Of a stretch of DNA of 64,000 bases, positions 6,998 through 15,871 are shown one piece after another (position 1 is the first letter of the stretch; every line of letters starts with the position of its first letter). The DNA is from Bacteroidales bacterium WCE2004 (GTDB lineage Bacteria; Bacteroidota; Bacteroidia; Bacteroidales; UBA932). The stretch spans positions 1-64,000 of the forward strand of contig FUZR01000001.1 of assembly GCA_900167895.1 (NCBI GenBank). Direction: 5' to 3'. The position numbers and the translations under genes are program-made. Under the pieces are notes generated by a model. It made no database searches and was not told the origin of the DNA. It saw only the letters and a program-made list of their open reading frames with translations.

Positions 6998-7465
6998 TTA
7001 TTGCGAAATAGAAAACGATAGGTCTCCGTTTAGAAGATAATCCCCATCGGCACTAAGTGAAAAACAAGCATTCTTGAACCGAACGACAATCTGATCATCG
7101 GTTCTGCTTTTCAAATAAACATGCCCACTTTTTATCGTGAAGGTTTTATCATCAATGTTACTGGAATATGGATATCCAAAATAGCAGTGCTCCATCGGGA
7201 CTTCATGTCCCACCTTGATATCGTGATCAATGGAGAATTCTATCCTTATTGTATTGCTATCAAACTCACCACGGCCCCAATCAGAAGCCACCTTAAAACC
7301 ATCCTCTATTTCTGTTGCAATTGCTCTATGGAAAGAATGATCATTGGGATATGGTGTCCCAAGGATGAGCATCTGGTCTCCGCTGATTAAAGAAGCTGAT
7401 GAACCACAATTACTTACCGATAGAGCAGTAGCAACTAGAAATAACGAAACCGCAAACCTTTTCAT
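6998..7465 (-). CDS. Hypothetical lipoprotein
   Basis: Starting at ATG 7465 gives 155 residues with a lipoprotein signal: MKRF, a hydrophobic stretch, then SVSNC as lipobox. The frame is open 26 codons further upstream (7543), but that would put the signal peptide internally, so the shorter form is chosen. The mature part is polar with no recognised domain; two further Cys lie in EHCYFGY and KNACFSL. The region is AT-richer than most of the window. A -7 box (TAACTTTG, 7571-7578) lies about 105 bases upstream within a repeated promoter block. Function unknown. Confidence 0.65.
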   Translation of the reverse strand: MKRFAVSLFLVATALSVSNCGSSASLISGDQMLILGTPYPNDHSFHRAIATEIEDGFKVASDWGRGEFDSNTIRIEFSIDHDIKVGHEVPMEHCYFGYPYSSNIDDKTFTIKSGHVYLKSRTDDQIVVRFKNACFSLSADGDYLLNGDLSFSISQ

Positions 7466-7557
7466 AACTAGGTGTTTCAGATTTTCCTCGAAAGCCGCAA
7501 TTAACACACCATCTCTTGTTCCTATCTTCATTTCCAGAACCAATTGAAAATTAATTT

Positions 7558-7603
7558 CGATTTATCAAAGCAAAGTTACGCATTTTCGGCGACATGCTTT
7601 CAT
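7558..7603 (-). promoter_or_regulatory. Repeated promoter block, copy A
   Basis: On the minus strand this 46-bp block matches 37 of 46 bases of a block at 10487-10532. Both share a GCATRTCGCCGAAAATG core directly upstream of the -7 box (here TAACTTTG, 7571-7578). It precedes the hypothetical lipoprotein gene. The rest of 7466-7799, a 334-bp stretch without a gene, shows nothing else I can support. Confidence 0.55.
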
Positions 7604-7799
7604 ATCTATCTTGGCTGGAGCCAGCAGCACTTCCCGAAGATTATTCTTTCCTTTGCACACCCGGAGATCTGATGCCAGACTTCTATTGTTAACACCCGGT
7701 GCGGTCCTGCAGCAATGCAAGGATAATCCTAATTCCTGCCCCTCGCGGCCTAAAATATCCCAACTCTTATGCTGAACTTCGCAGGGTAAAAAAAACGGT

Positions 7800-8204
7800 A
7801 TGGACAGGAAATTTCCCTACTATATTGCCGCCACCCTCTGGGGCATTCCAGGTATCATCATTACGGTCAAAGGCTTCAGGGCATACCTGAAGATGCCATA
7901 ACAGAAGCTGTGGTGGCTGATGCTCATCACGGCGCTCGTATTGGCCGGCTTTTTCATGATGTTCCGGAAGATCGTGGACAAGTACTCGGCGCGGATTGCC
8001 GCCCAGCCCCAGGAAACGTCCTTTTGGCAGGCCTTCCCGCTCCGGGGCTGGATTCTGATTGTCTGCATGTCGTGCCTCGGCATTGCGCTCAGATTCATTC
8101 CCGGCATTCCGGCCGAATTCACCGCTTCCTTCTATTCCGGTCTCGGCCCGATGCTCGTATTCGCGGCCTGCCGCTTCATCTCAAACAAAACCAGGAGCAT
8201 TTAG
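7800..8204 (+). pseudogene. Small integral membrane protein gene with one in-frame stop
   Basis: From ATG 7800 the frame reads MDRKFPYYIAATLWGIPG..., meets TAA at 7899-7901 after 33 codons, then continues in the same frame (QKLWWLMLITALVL...) to TAG at 8202-8204. Without the stop it would be a protein of about 134 residues with four hydrophobic helices: the first before the stop, then WWLMLITALVLAGFFMMF, RGWILIVCMSCLGIALRFI and a segment around SGLGPMLVFAACRF. A single substitution would restore it. I do not recognise the family. An internal start at ATG 7920 could still yield the last 94 residues. Confidence 0.7.
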
Positions 8205-8218
8205 ACAATGCCCGTGCG

Positions 8219-9277
8219 CTATTTGGCTGACAGGTTTTCTTTGAAGAAGGCCTCCAGCTTGTCATAAGGGATCACGCCGGCCTGGTCGTCGTAGAGGTCC
8301 ACGTGGGAGGCGCCGGGAATAATCATCAACTCCTTGTTGCTGCCGGTCAGCAGGCTGAAGGCGTATTCGCTGAAATAACGGCTGTGGGCCTTCTCGCCGT
8401 GGATGAGGAGCACGGGAGTCTCAATCTCTGCGGCCCAGGCCAGCAGGGGCTGGTTCAGGAAACTCTGGCAGCCGATGACGTTCCAGCCGTCGTTGGAGTT
8501 GCCGCTGCGCGCGTGATAGCCGCGCGGCGTCTTGTAGTAGGCATGATAGTCCTTGACGAACCAGGGGGCGTCGTCCGGAAGCGGGTCGACCACGCCGCCG
8601 GCACGCTCATACGTGCCTGCCGCATAGTCCTTCGTGCGCTGGGCGGCCAGGGCCCGGCGCTTTTCCTGGCGCTGCGCAGGCGTGTCCTCGCTGGCGAAAT
8701 AGCCCTCCACGTTGACCTTGCTCATATCGTACATCGTGGACGCGACCGTCGCCTTGATGCGCGGGTCCAGCGCGGCGGCGTTGATGGCCATGCCGCCGAA
8801 GCCGCAGATGCCGATGATGCCGATGCGCTCCGGATCCACCAGATCGCAGGTGGAAAGGAAGTCCACCGCCGCCAGGAAGTCCTCCGTGTTGATGTCCGGC
8901 GACGCCATCCTGCGGGGCTCGCCGCCGGACTCGCCCGTAAAGGACGGGTCGAAGGCGATGGTCAGGAACCCGCGCTCGGCCATGTGCTGGGCGTAGAGGC
9001 CGCTGGACTGCTCCTTCACGGCGCCGAACGGACCGCTCACCGCGATGGCAGGAAATCTGCCTTCAGTATTCTTGGGGACATACATATCCGCCGCCAGCTC
9101 GATGCCGTAGCGGTTGTGGAAGGTGACCTTGCTGTGGTTGACCAGTTCAGACTTGGGGAAGGTCTTGTCCCATTCCCGGGTAAGATTCAGGGTACTCATA
9201 TTCTCGTTCGTGTTTGTTTTGCAGGCAAGCAACATCAGGGATACGGCGCAGCCGGCAAGGATGGATTTGATATTCAT
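8219..9277 (-). CDS. Alpha/beta hydrolase lipoprotein (dienelactone-hydrolase-like)
   Basis: A 352-residue exported lipoprotein: MNIKSILAGCAVSLMLLAC gives a lipobox at Cys19. The hydrolase fold shows AVSGPFGAVKEQ (oxyanion region), a nucleophile elbow GICGFGG with Cys in place of Ser, as in dienelactone hydrolases, an acid-loop region near LLIHGEKAHSR, and His in GASHVDLYDD. Start 9277 avoids overlap with the upstream serine-hydrolase gene, whose stop is 7 bases away, so the two form an operon. Substrate unknown; a periplasmic or surface esterase role is plausible. Confidence 0.85.
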   Translation of the reverse strand: MNIKSILAGCAVSLMLLACKTNTNENMSTLNLTREWDKTFPKSELVNHSKVTFHNRYGIELAADMYVPKNTEGRFPAIAVSGPFGAVKEQSSGLYAQHMAERGFLTIAFDPSFTGESGGEPRRMASPDINTEDFLAAVDFLSTCDLVDPERIGIIGICGFGGMAINAAALDPRIKATVASTMYDMSKVNVEGYFASEDTPAQRQEKRRALAAQRTKDYAAGTYERAGGVVDPLPDDAPWFVKDYHAYYKTPRGYHARSGNSNDGWNVIGCQSFLNQPLLAWAAEIETPVLLIHGEKAHSRYFSEYAFSLLTGSNKELMIIPGASHVDLYDDQAGVIPYDKLEAFFKENLSAK

Positions 9278-9284
9278 ATTGTTG

Positions 9285-10460
9285 TTAAGGCCATACATCA
9301 CTCAGTTGTTCAAATACTTCCGGAATGGTAGCCCAGCCAATGTTGTCCTCGCCGATCCTGACCATAATCAGGTTTTTGTGCGGGTTGATGTAAAGGACCT
9401 GATTATATATGCCAATGGCGTAAAAGCCCGGATACTGCCCGGTTTCAAAGCCTTGAAACCTAACGTCATACCAGCTGTAACGGTAACTGGATTTAGGATA
9501 AAAGGAGGTAGTCCTGCGTATCCATTCCTCACTCACGATACGTCTGCCGCCCCACATGCCGTCGTTCAGATAGAGGCGGCCTATTTTGGCCAGGTCTTTC
9601 AGGGTACAGGTGATACCGCCGAAGGCGTGGGCTGCATGATGCTTGCGGCTGTCAATATTGATCAGCGCCACCGACTCCATCTGCAGCGGCTTCCAGACTT
9701 TCTCGCTCAGGTAATCGGCATAACGCCTGCCTGTGGCACGCTCAATGACCACGCCCAGGATAGCTGTGGTCATACTTTCATAGTGGAATCTGGTTCCCGG
9801 ATCGCAGCGGAACTTCAAACCCTTGATCTGCCTCATCAAGTTGTGCCCATAATTCAATCGCGCAATGGCGTTGACCGCTTTCAACGCTTTGATGTTGAAT
9901 TCATATTCATCATCAAAGTCCAGCCCGCTGAACATGCATAACAGGTCACGGATGGTCAACATCTCCCACCTGGGGTCTTTCCCCTTCAGTTCCGGAAGAT
10001 AATTGGTGACGGGATCATCGATACTTTTTATATAACCTTCATCCACCGCGATGCCACAAAGCAGCGACGTGATAGATTTGGACACGGAGAAGACAGTTGC
10101 CAGACGGTCGGCCGTAAAATCACCCCTGTACAACTCATAAACAATACGGTCGTCATGGATAATCATTATCCCCTGCGTGGCGCTTTTGTTGGCCATCGCT
10201 TCCGGAAAAGTCTGGTTTATACAATGGGGCGGTTCATTGTAGAAATGAAGCGTATCAATCCAATCTGCCCGGGATTCAGCCACTTTGAACCGGAACACCT
10301 GGTTGCCATTTGGAATGGTATCGTGGACGTGATGCTCGAAGCTGAAGATTCCCGGGCCGTCCAAACCGTCGGCCCGATATCCTCTTATCATCGAACACGC
10401 GGACAGAACAATGCCGGATGCGACAAGAAATACAGTACGGATTATGCGGTTATAATTCAT
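9285..10460 (-). CDS. Serine hydrolase lipoprotein (beta-lactamase/PBP-like), copy 1
   Basis: A 391-residue lipoprotein (IVLSACSM lipobox) of the class C beta-lactamase-related family, with nucleophile motif SVSK in TVFSVSKSITSLLCGIAV, a second motif YESM and a C-terminal His/Gly strand region. The N-terminal block RGYRADG.DGPGIFSFE...HDTIPNG is shared with two further copies (36909-38087 and 42788-43951). The next gene downstream is an alpha/beta hydrolase, 7 bases away. Upstream is repeat promoter block B. It probably cleaves esters or peptides in the envelope; the substrate is unknown. Confidence 0.88.
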   Translation of the reverse strand: MNYNRIIRTVFLVASGIVLSACSMIRGYRADGLDGPGIFSFEHHVHDTIPNGNQVFRFKVAESRADWIDTLHFYNEPPHCINQTFPEAMANKSATQGIMIIHDDRIVYELYRGDFTADRLATVFSVSKSITSLLCGIAVDEGYIKSIDDPVTNYLPELKGKDPRWEMLTIRDLLCMFSGLDFDDEYEFNIKALKAVNAIARLNYGHNLMRQIKGLKFRCDPGTRFHYESMTTAILGVVIERATGRRYADYLSEKVWKPLQMESVALINIDSRKHHAAHAFGGITCTLKDLAKIGRLYLNDGMWGGRRIVSEEWIRRTTSFYPKSSYRYSWYDVRFQGFETGQYPGFYAIGIYNQVLYINPHKNLIMVRIGEDNIGWATIPEVFEQLSDVWP

Positions 10461-10486
10461 TCGCAATTCTCTTTAACAGTTAATGC

Positions 10487-10532
10487 CGATTCATCTGAGT
10501 AAAGATATACATTTTCGGCGATATGCTTCCAT
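10487..10532 (-). promoter_or_regulatory. Repeated promoter block, copy B
   Basis: Minus-strand block matching 37 of 46 bases of 7558-7603. The conserved GCATATCGCCGAAAATG is followed by -7 box TATCTTTA (10500-10507). It would drive the serine-hydrolase gene starting at 10460, about 40 bases downstream. The sequence after the -7 box (CTCAGATGAAT) also matches the promoter at 18845-18874 (TTCAGATAAAT). Confidence 0.6.
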
Positions 10533-10570
10533 GTATCCGAAACAAAGATATCCGGTCAAATTTAATCATT

Positions 10571-10577
10571 ATCTTTG
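10571..10577 (+). promoter_or_regulatory. -7 box of the gene at 10582
   Basis: TTATCTTTGC ends 3-4 bases before ATG 10582. It supports that start over an upstream in-frame codon at 10483 and implies an almost leaderless transcript. Confidence 0.5.
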
Positions 10578-10581
10578 CTTC

Positions 10582-11283
10582 ATGTCCATCTTACGCTTGC
10601 AAGGAGAAGTCTGCAGCCCGGCCGTCAGGAACCCGGAAGGGATGCTGCGTCTGATCGAGGAGTATCGGCTCATCCCTTTTTTCGTCAATCCCGTCCCGGG
10701 CTATTCCGTCGAAGAGCATACTCCGGGAGACCTCTGGTTCACGGAGGAGAACCTGGGCCCATGGGACTGGAAGATTGAATGTGTCCAGAGCGGGGACATC
10801 GCATACGGGAAGTTCCTTTTCGGCGGGAAAGCCGCCTTCGCCACGGTGGACGTATACCGGGAGATCATCAACTGGCGGCGTTCCCAGCCCAAATACCAGC
10901 CTTCTTCCGAGCAGCAGAAGGTGCTGGCTTACCTGGAGGAGCACGGCAGCGTTTCGGTCCAGGAAGTGCGGAAGCTGCTCGGCATCAAGAAAGCCGCCGC
11001 GGATGCCCTGCTGGCCAAATTGCAGATGCAGGCGCGCCTCGTCACGGGCGACATCTCGCGGGTATACCGCGGGGCGGACCTCAAATACAGCGGCTGGCAG
11101 CGAAGCAGTTTCTGCACGCCGGAGGCGCTGTTCGAGGAGATGGATTTCCCGATTCCCGGCTACACGCCACGGACGCTCAAATCGTCCCTGACGCCCGCCG
11201 AGTCGCTGGAATTCCTCAAGGAAACCGTCCGGAAGGCGTGCGGCGACGTATCAGAAAGGACGCTCCTGATAATGCTGGGCTGA
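10582..11283 (+). CDS. AlkZ-related winged-helix protein (tentative)
   Basis: A 233-residue cytosolic protein. The N-terminal half has FFVNPVPGYSVEEHTPGDLWF and GPWDWKIECVQSGDIAYGKFLFGGKAAF. The second half begins with a winged-helix pattern, SSEQQKVLAYLEEHGSVSVQEVRKLLG. The layout recalls proteins annotated as AlkZ-related in Bacteroides, relatives of a DNA glycosylase fold, but a glycosylase active site cannot be confirmed by eye. The start at 10582 is set by the adjacent -7 box. It precedes greA by 23 bases and may share its transcript, though greA has its own -7 box. Confidence 0.5.
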   Translation: MSILRLQGEVCSPAVRNPEGMLRLIEEYRLIPFFVNPVPGYSVEEHTPGDLWFTEENLGPWDWKIECVQSGDIAYGKFLFGGKAAFATVDVYREIINWRRSQPKYQPSSEQQKVLAYLEEHGSVSVQEVRKLLGIKKAAADALLAKLQMQARLVTGDISRVYRGADLKYSGWQRSSFCTPEALFEEMDFPIPGYTPRTLKSSLTPAESLEFLKETVRKACGDVSERTLLIMLG

Positions 11284-11306
11284 AGAAAAATGCGTAACTT
11301 TGAGCC

Positions 11307-11774
11307 ATGGAATACCTGTCGAAGCAGAAATACGACGAGATTGCGGCCGAGTTGAAGCATCTGATCAACGAGGTCTATCCCAAGGTGCAGGACGAACTCG
11401 CGGAGGCCAGCGCCCAGGGAGACCGGAGCGACAATGCCGGATATCGTGAAGCAAGGCGGATCCAGGGGAAAACCATCAGCCGGATCCGTTTCCTGCAGAA
11501 GGTTCTGGAATATTCACGCGTGATCGATCCCGACGCGCTCCCCAAAGACCGGGTCAGCCTGCTGAGCCGGGTCGAATTCACGAACCTCGCGACAAGCAAA
11601 CGCATGAAATTCGAGATCGTCAGCCCCCACGAGATGGACCTGGAAGCCGGCAAGATTTCGCTGAAATCCCCGATCGGCGCCGCCCTGATGGGCAAGAAGG
11701 TCGGCGAAATCGCCGAGGCCCACGTCCCTTCGGGAGTCCTGCGCCTGCGGATCGACAGCATCTCGTTCGACTGA
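11307..11774 (+). CDS. greA: Transcript cleavage factor GreA/GreB
   Basis: A 155-residue Gre factor that rescues backtracked RNA polymerase by stimulating transcript cleavage. The N-terminal coiled coil carries the acidic-tip region ASAQGDRSDNAGYREAR (about 35-51). The C-terminal FKBP-like domain ends SPIGAALMGKKVGEIAEAHVPSGVLRLRIDSI. GreA and GreB are not easily separated by eye. A -7 box (TAACTTTG, 11295-11302) lies 4 bases before ATG. A decayed piece of a greA-like gene occurs again at 17270-17326. Confidence 0.9.
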   Translation: MEYLSKQKYDEIAAELKHLINEVYPKVQDELAEASAQGDRSDNAGYREARRIQGKTISRIRFLQKVLEYSRVIDPDALPKDRVSLLSRVEFTNLATSKRMKFEIVSPHEMDLEAGKISLKSPIGAALMGKKVGEIAEAHVPSGVLRLRIDSISFD

Positions 11775-11826
11775 AAGTTATGCCATGTGAATACCCTAAA
11801 TCGAACTATTATATTAACAATACAAT

Positions 11827-13179
11827 ATGAAAACCTTAGTCAAAAACTTCATCGCACTTGTGTGCGCATTCGTCTGCACAGCTTGCAGTCAGCAAACGAT
11901 CGAGCAGAAGCTCGACGCTTATTTCGACGCTCTTGACGGGCATTTTATGGGAAGTGTTGTGGTCCGACAAGATGGAAAGACCATTTATCAACGCTCGCTG
12001 GGCTGGGCCGATGTCGAGAATCGGATTCCCGCGACAGCTGAGACGCAGTACCGAATCGGGTCGATTTCGAAGACCTTCACGGCGGTGCTGGTGATGAAGG
12101 CCGCCGCCGAAGGACGTCTGTCGCTCAACGACCCCATTGCCAAGTATTTCCCCGACGCGCAGATACCTAACGCAGAACAGGTTACCATTGACCAACTATT
12201 GCAGCACCGCAGCGGTTTGGTGGATATTGTCAATGACAGGACGTTCGAGTATTTGACCTATTATACCACACCGCAGACGCGCCGACAGATCCTTGAACGC
12301 GTGGCTGCCGCCGGCACGAACTTTCAGCCTGGCAGCGAGTTCCGCTACAGCAATACCGGCTACAACTTGTTGGGCTACATTCTTGAAGATGTGTGGGAGA
12401 AACCATACGCTGAGATTGTCAACGAGCAGATTGTCGGCTTGTTAAATTTGCAGCACACACGCTTCAGCGAGGCCGTTGAACCGCTGCGCGGCGACGCCCG
12501 CTCATATACGTTACTCGACAATTGGCAGGTTCAGCCCGAGACCGATGCCTCGGTGGCCATTGGCGCAGGCGCGATGGCTTCAACGCCCGCAGAGCTTGCA
12601 AAATTTGGTGAGGCCCTGGTCGGCGATGTATTCGGCGACAGCATCTTTGAGCAGATGAAGCAGGTTAAAGACGCCTACGGACGCGGCCTCGTGGAGTTCA
12701 CCTACGGCGACCAAACCGGCTACGGCCACGCTGGCCTGATCGACGGATTCTCGTCTAAACTTATTGTGTTCGACAATGTCACAATCGCTTTTTGCTCAAA
12801 CGGCGCCGACTACGATACGGACCAGATCATTCCAAATGTTCTTAACGCTCTGAACGGCAAAGAAATAGAGCTTCCGGATTTCAATAGGTATATTGAGCTT
12901 ACGCCCGAGCAACTTGCCTCATACACAGGCGTTTATAGGTGCGATGCACTCTCGATGGAAGTCACTGTCAATGTTGCAGGCTCCCGCTTGAGCGTACAGG
13001 CCGCCGGGCAGCCGTCGTTCCCGCTTGACGCCGTTTCAGCCGACCAATTCGAGAATGAGTCCATGGGCGTTTCCATTACCGTCGCGGCCGACCGTAAAAC
13101 GATCACTCTCAATCAAATGGGACAGCAAATCGAGTTTGTGAGAGTTGGCGATGCCGTTCCCGAAATAAGCATTCATTAA
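11827..13179 (+). CDS. Serine hydrolase lipoprotein (beta-lactamase/PBP-like)
   Basis: A 450-residue lipoprotein (signal MKTLVKNF...VCTACSQQ). The beta-lactamase-like domain has the SxxK nucleophile SISK in YRIGSISKTFTAVL, a YSN motif in FRYSNTGYNLLGYI, and a GHAG third motif in GYGHAGLIDGF. A C-terminal beta-rich domain (about 355-450, LTPEQLASYTGVYRCD) is typical of these envelope hydrolases. It is not a member of the three-copy family elsewhere in the window. Base composition is more AT-rich than the neighbours and it immediately precedes the helicase gene (13 bases), suggesting shared arrival or a shared transcript. Confidence 0.88.
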   Translation: MKTLVKNFIALVCAFVCTACSQQTIEQKLDAYFDALDGHFMGSVVVRQDGKTIYQRSLGWADVENRIPATAETQYRIGSISKTFTAVLVMKAAAEGRLSLNDPIAKYFPDAQIPNAEQVTIDQLLQHRSGLVDIVNDRTFEYLTYYTTPQTRRQILERVAAAGTNFQPGSEFRYSNTGYNLLGYILEDVWEKPYAEIVNEQIVGLLNLQHTRFSEAVEPLRGDARSYTLLDNWQVQPETDASVAIGAGAMASTPAELAKFGEALVGDVFGDSIFEQMKQVKDAYGRGLVEFTYGDQTGYGHAGLIDGFSSKLIVFDNVTIAFCSNGADYDTDQIIPNVLNALNGKEIELPDFNRYIELTPEQLASYTGVYRCDALSMEVTVNVAGSRLSVQAAGQPSFPLDAVSADQFENESMGVSITVAADRKTITLNQMGQQIEFVRVGDAVPEISIH

Positions 13180-13192
13180 AATCTCGTGACCG

Positions 13193-15820
13193 ATGCCCGA
13201 TAGTATTCTTCACTTCAACGGAGAATGGAGAAGTTACCAGAAAAGGATTCTGGATGACTTGGACTTTCACCTGCGTGACGACAAGCTTCACGTGGTGGCG
13301 GCTCCGGGTGCAGGGAAAACCACGCTGGGCATCGAGGTCATTTCGCGTTTGAATCGGCCTTCTCTGATCCTCTGCCCGACGAATACCATCAAGAACCAAT
13401 GGAAGGAGCGGATCAGAACCTCTTTCCTTCAGGAAAAGGACTATGGTATTGTCTCTACCGATATCCATAAACCGGGTTATATCACCGTCATAACGTATCA
13501 GGCACTGCTGGCCGCGTTTTGCGGTTTTGACGATGAAACTGAAGACAATCGGCCAGAGGATGAGGAGAGGACGGAGAAAGAATACACTATCACCGCATCC
13601 AGCCGATTCCGGATGGAAAAGGCCGAAGATATAATCGGCATTCTCGAATCGGCCAAAGTATCCCTGCTTTGTTTTGACGAAGCGCACCACTTACGGAAAG
13701 AATGGTGGAAAGCGTTGACCTATCTTAACGAACATCTGAAGCCGGAGCAGACATTGGCCCTGACCGCTACCCCGCCCTATGATGCGGATCTCAATGAATG
13801 GAAGCGGTATCAAGCGCTCTGCGGCGACATCGACGAGGTGATTTCCATTCCGGAACTCGTGAAAAACGGGGATCTGTGCCCACACCAGGATTTCATCCAT
13901 TTTTCCCAGCTTCATCAGCGTGAACGGGAGTTGCTCGAGAGACATCGGCAGAACGTCAACGTATTGATGGAGAAGTTGAGGGAAGACACGCGGCTGCAGG
14001 ATCTTTTGTCGAAGATGCGTTTTCTTCAAGCGTCGGACGAAGATACGGAAGCCATCCTGGAATCACCGGACTTCTATGTGTCCATCGCCGCCCTATTGAA
14101 TGAAAATGGGTACGCGATTCCCAGTCGCTTCCTGGATCTGTTCGACGCTTCCGCGGGAGACATTCCCCGATTTGACATCAAGCAGGCGACGGTTTTCCTG
14201 AACGGATTCATCCATGTCGAGAATGAGGAATGGAAGGATCTGGAAGCCATCAAGAGCGAGTATTTCAACTTGGCCAAGAGAACGGGATTGACTGACGGTA
14301 AGAGAGTCGTGCTGGACGGGAATGACAAGTTCTGCCGGCAAATCGCTGGCAGCATCGGGAAACTGGATTCCATCGTCAGCATCGTCGATTTGGAAAGCAG
14401 TCTGTTGAAGGATAACCTGCGGATGGTCATCCTGGCTGATTTTATCCGGATGAACGATACGGACTGCTCCACGCTGGGGGTAGTGCCCATCTGGCGGAAA
14501 CTGAAGGACATATTCCGGGACAGGATCTCATTGGGCGTCCTGTGCGGTTCGCTGATCCTGCTGCCCAAAAACATCATCGGAAGGCTTCAGAAGCTGATTT
14601 CAGACAACGGTATTGCCGATGATGCCATTTCCATAGATCGTTTCGGGGCCGATGACAACTACGTTCGGATCGTTCCGAGAGAAGGCATCCGAAACCATAT
14701 TGTCCGCCTGGTGACGGATATGTTCAATGCCGGTGACCTGACGGTGCTCGTGGGCACGCAGGCGCTGCTGGGAGAAGGATGGGACGCCCCATCAATCAAT
14801 TCATTGATCCTCTCCAGTACGGTAAGTTCCTATATGCTTTCCAACCAGATGCGGGGACGGGCCATCCGCATCGACAGAAATCACCCGGACAAGGTGTCAA
14901 ACATCTGGCATCTTGCTACATACGATCCTAAGTTTGGAAACTTTTCTTTCGATCTGTCGCAGCTGGCCACCCGTTTCGAAGGGTATGAGGCCCCCTCCTA
15001 TTTCGGCAAACATGAAATTGTCTCGGGAATCGAAAGGGTTTTGATCCCAAATCTGCTAGGTGTTCCTGAAACCAACATCGCCCTTGCCAAGAACAGGGAT
15101 TTGACCCGTAGATGGTGGAAAGATGCCCTATACACAGGTTATGGGAACACCCCGCCCATCGGGCTCTCCACTGGTGTGCAGGCCGAGGCGCTGACAGTAA
15201 AGTCTCTACGGTATACCGGATATATGTACTATATCTGGCTCCTGCTTCCTTTAGCCATGTTCCTGTTTTACCGGCCTAATCCGGTCCGAGGTATCGTATT
15301 GGCGGTCGTTGTCCTCCTCATCGGCATCATCGCATGGCACTTCTGCAGGACAGGGACGGTGGAAGGTGTCATGAAACAGATTGCCATCGTCATTTTAGAA
15401 ACCCTTTCCGATCAGGGTCTCATCAAGACTTCCATCAAGCAAGTTGGGCTGAAGGTCCATGACGAGAATGGTGAGCTGTTTGTTTCATGTGCCAATCTCC
15501 CCGCCGATGAGAACAATCTGTTCATCCAGTCCTTGCAAGAGTTCCTTGACCCGGTGGAGAACCCTCGGTACTTGCTAGTTAAGCGTTCACGCTTCTTGAA
15601 ACGGATCAGACAGACGGATTATTTCGCCATCCCCTCCGCGATTTCTCCCAACAAAAAAGGCGTCGAGATATTCAAGGGACTCTGGAAGCTATATATCGGC
15701 GATTGCGACATCATCTACACAAGGAGTGCTGAGGGCCGAAGAGTATTGCTGAAAGCGCGAAAATACGCTTTCTCCGCTATCAAAAAGAAAGCATCCAAAC
15801 GCCTCTCCAAGTGGCAATAG
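13193..15820 (+). CDS. SF2 DEAH-box helicase with C-terminal membrane hairpin
   Basis: An 875-residue superfamily 2 helicase. Walker A is APGAGKTT (37-44), Walker B FDEAHH (about 161), motif III TATPP (about 190), motif V LGEGWDAPSIN (about 525) and motif VI NQMRGRAIRID. Unlike ordinary helicases, about 675-720 holds two hydrophobic helices (YYIWLLLPLAMFLFY and GIVLAVVVLLIGIIAW). A soluble C-terminal domain of about 150 residues, ending in a basic tail (KKKASKRLSKWQ), follows. No nuclease motif or methylase neighbour is visible, so it is not a standard restriction subunit. A membrane-anchored nucleic-acid translocase acting in stress or phage defence is a possibility, unproven. Confidence 0.8.
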   Translation: MPDSILHFNGEWRSYQKRILDDLDFHLRDDKLHVVAAPGAGKTTLGIEVISRLNRPSLILCPTNTIKNQWKERIRTSFLQEKDYGIVSTDIHKPGYITVITYQALLAAFCGFDDETEDNRPEDEERTEKEYTITASSRFRMEKAEDIIGILESAKVSLLCFDEAHHLRKEWWKALTYLNEHLKPEQTLALTATPPYDADLNEWKRYQALCGDIDEVISIPELVKNGDLCPHQDFIHFSQLHQRERELLERHRQNVNVLMEKLREDTRLQDLLSKMRFLQASDEDTEAILESPDFYVSIAALLNENGYAIPSRFLDLFDASAGDIPRFDIKQATVFLNGFIHVENEEWKDLEAIKSEYFNLAKRTGLTDGKRVVLDGNDKFCRQIAGSIGKLDSIVSIVDLESSLLKDNLRMVILADFIRMNDTDCSTLGVVPIWRKLKDIFRDRISLGVLCGSLILLPKNIIGRLQKLISDNGIADDAISIDRFGADDNYVRIVPREGIRNHIVRLVTDMFNAGDLTVLVGTQALLGEGWDAPSINSLILSSTVSSYMLSNQMRGRAIRIDRNHPDKVSNIWHLATYDPKFGNFSFDLSQLATRFEGYEAPSYFGKHEIVSGIERVLIPNLLGVPETNIALAKNRDLTRRWWKDALYTGYGNTPPIGLSTGVQAEALTVKSLRYTGYMYYIWLLLPLAMFLFYRPNPVRGIVLAVVVLLIGIIAWHFCRTGTVEGVMKQIAIVILETLSDQGLIKTSIKQVGLKVHDENGELFVSCANLPADENNLFIQSLQEFLDPVENPRYLLVKRSRFLKRIRQTDYFAIPSAISPNKKGVEIFKGLWKLYIGDCDIIYTRSAEGRRVLLKARKYAFSAIKKKASKRLSKWQ

Positions 15821-15871
15821 TTTTTTCCCGGAGACTTTGAACCACACTTGAACCACGCATCGTGTAACTCA

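Noticed and set aside
11827..13179. Beta-lactamase giving drug resistance
   Set aside because: SxxK and YSN motifs fit the broad serine-hydrolase/PBP family, and the lipoprotein signal with C-terminal beta domain is typical of non-lactamase envelope hydrolases. Resistance cannot be claimed.
13193..15820. Type I or III restriction subunit
   Set aside because: Helicase motifs are present, but there is no nuclease motif, methylase or specificity gene in the neighbourhood, and the C-terminus contains membrane helices.
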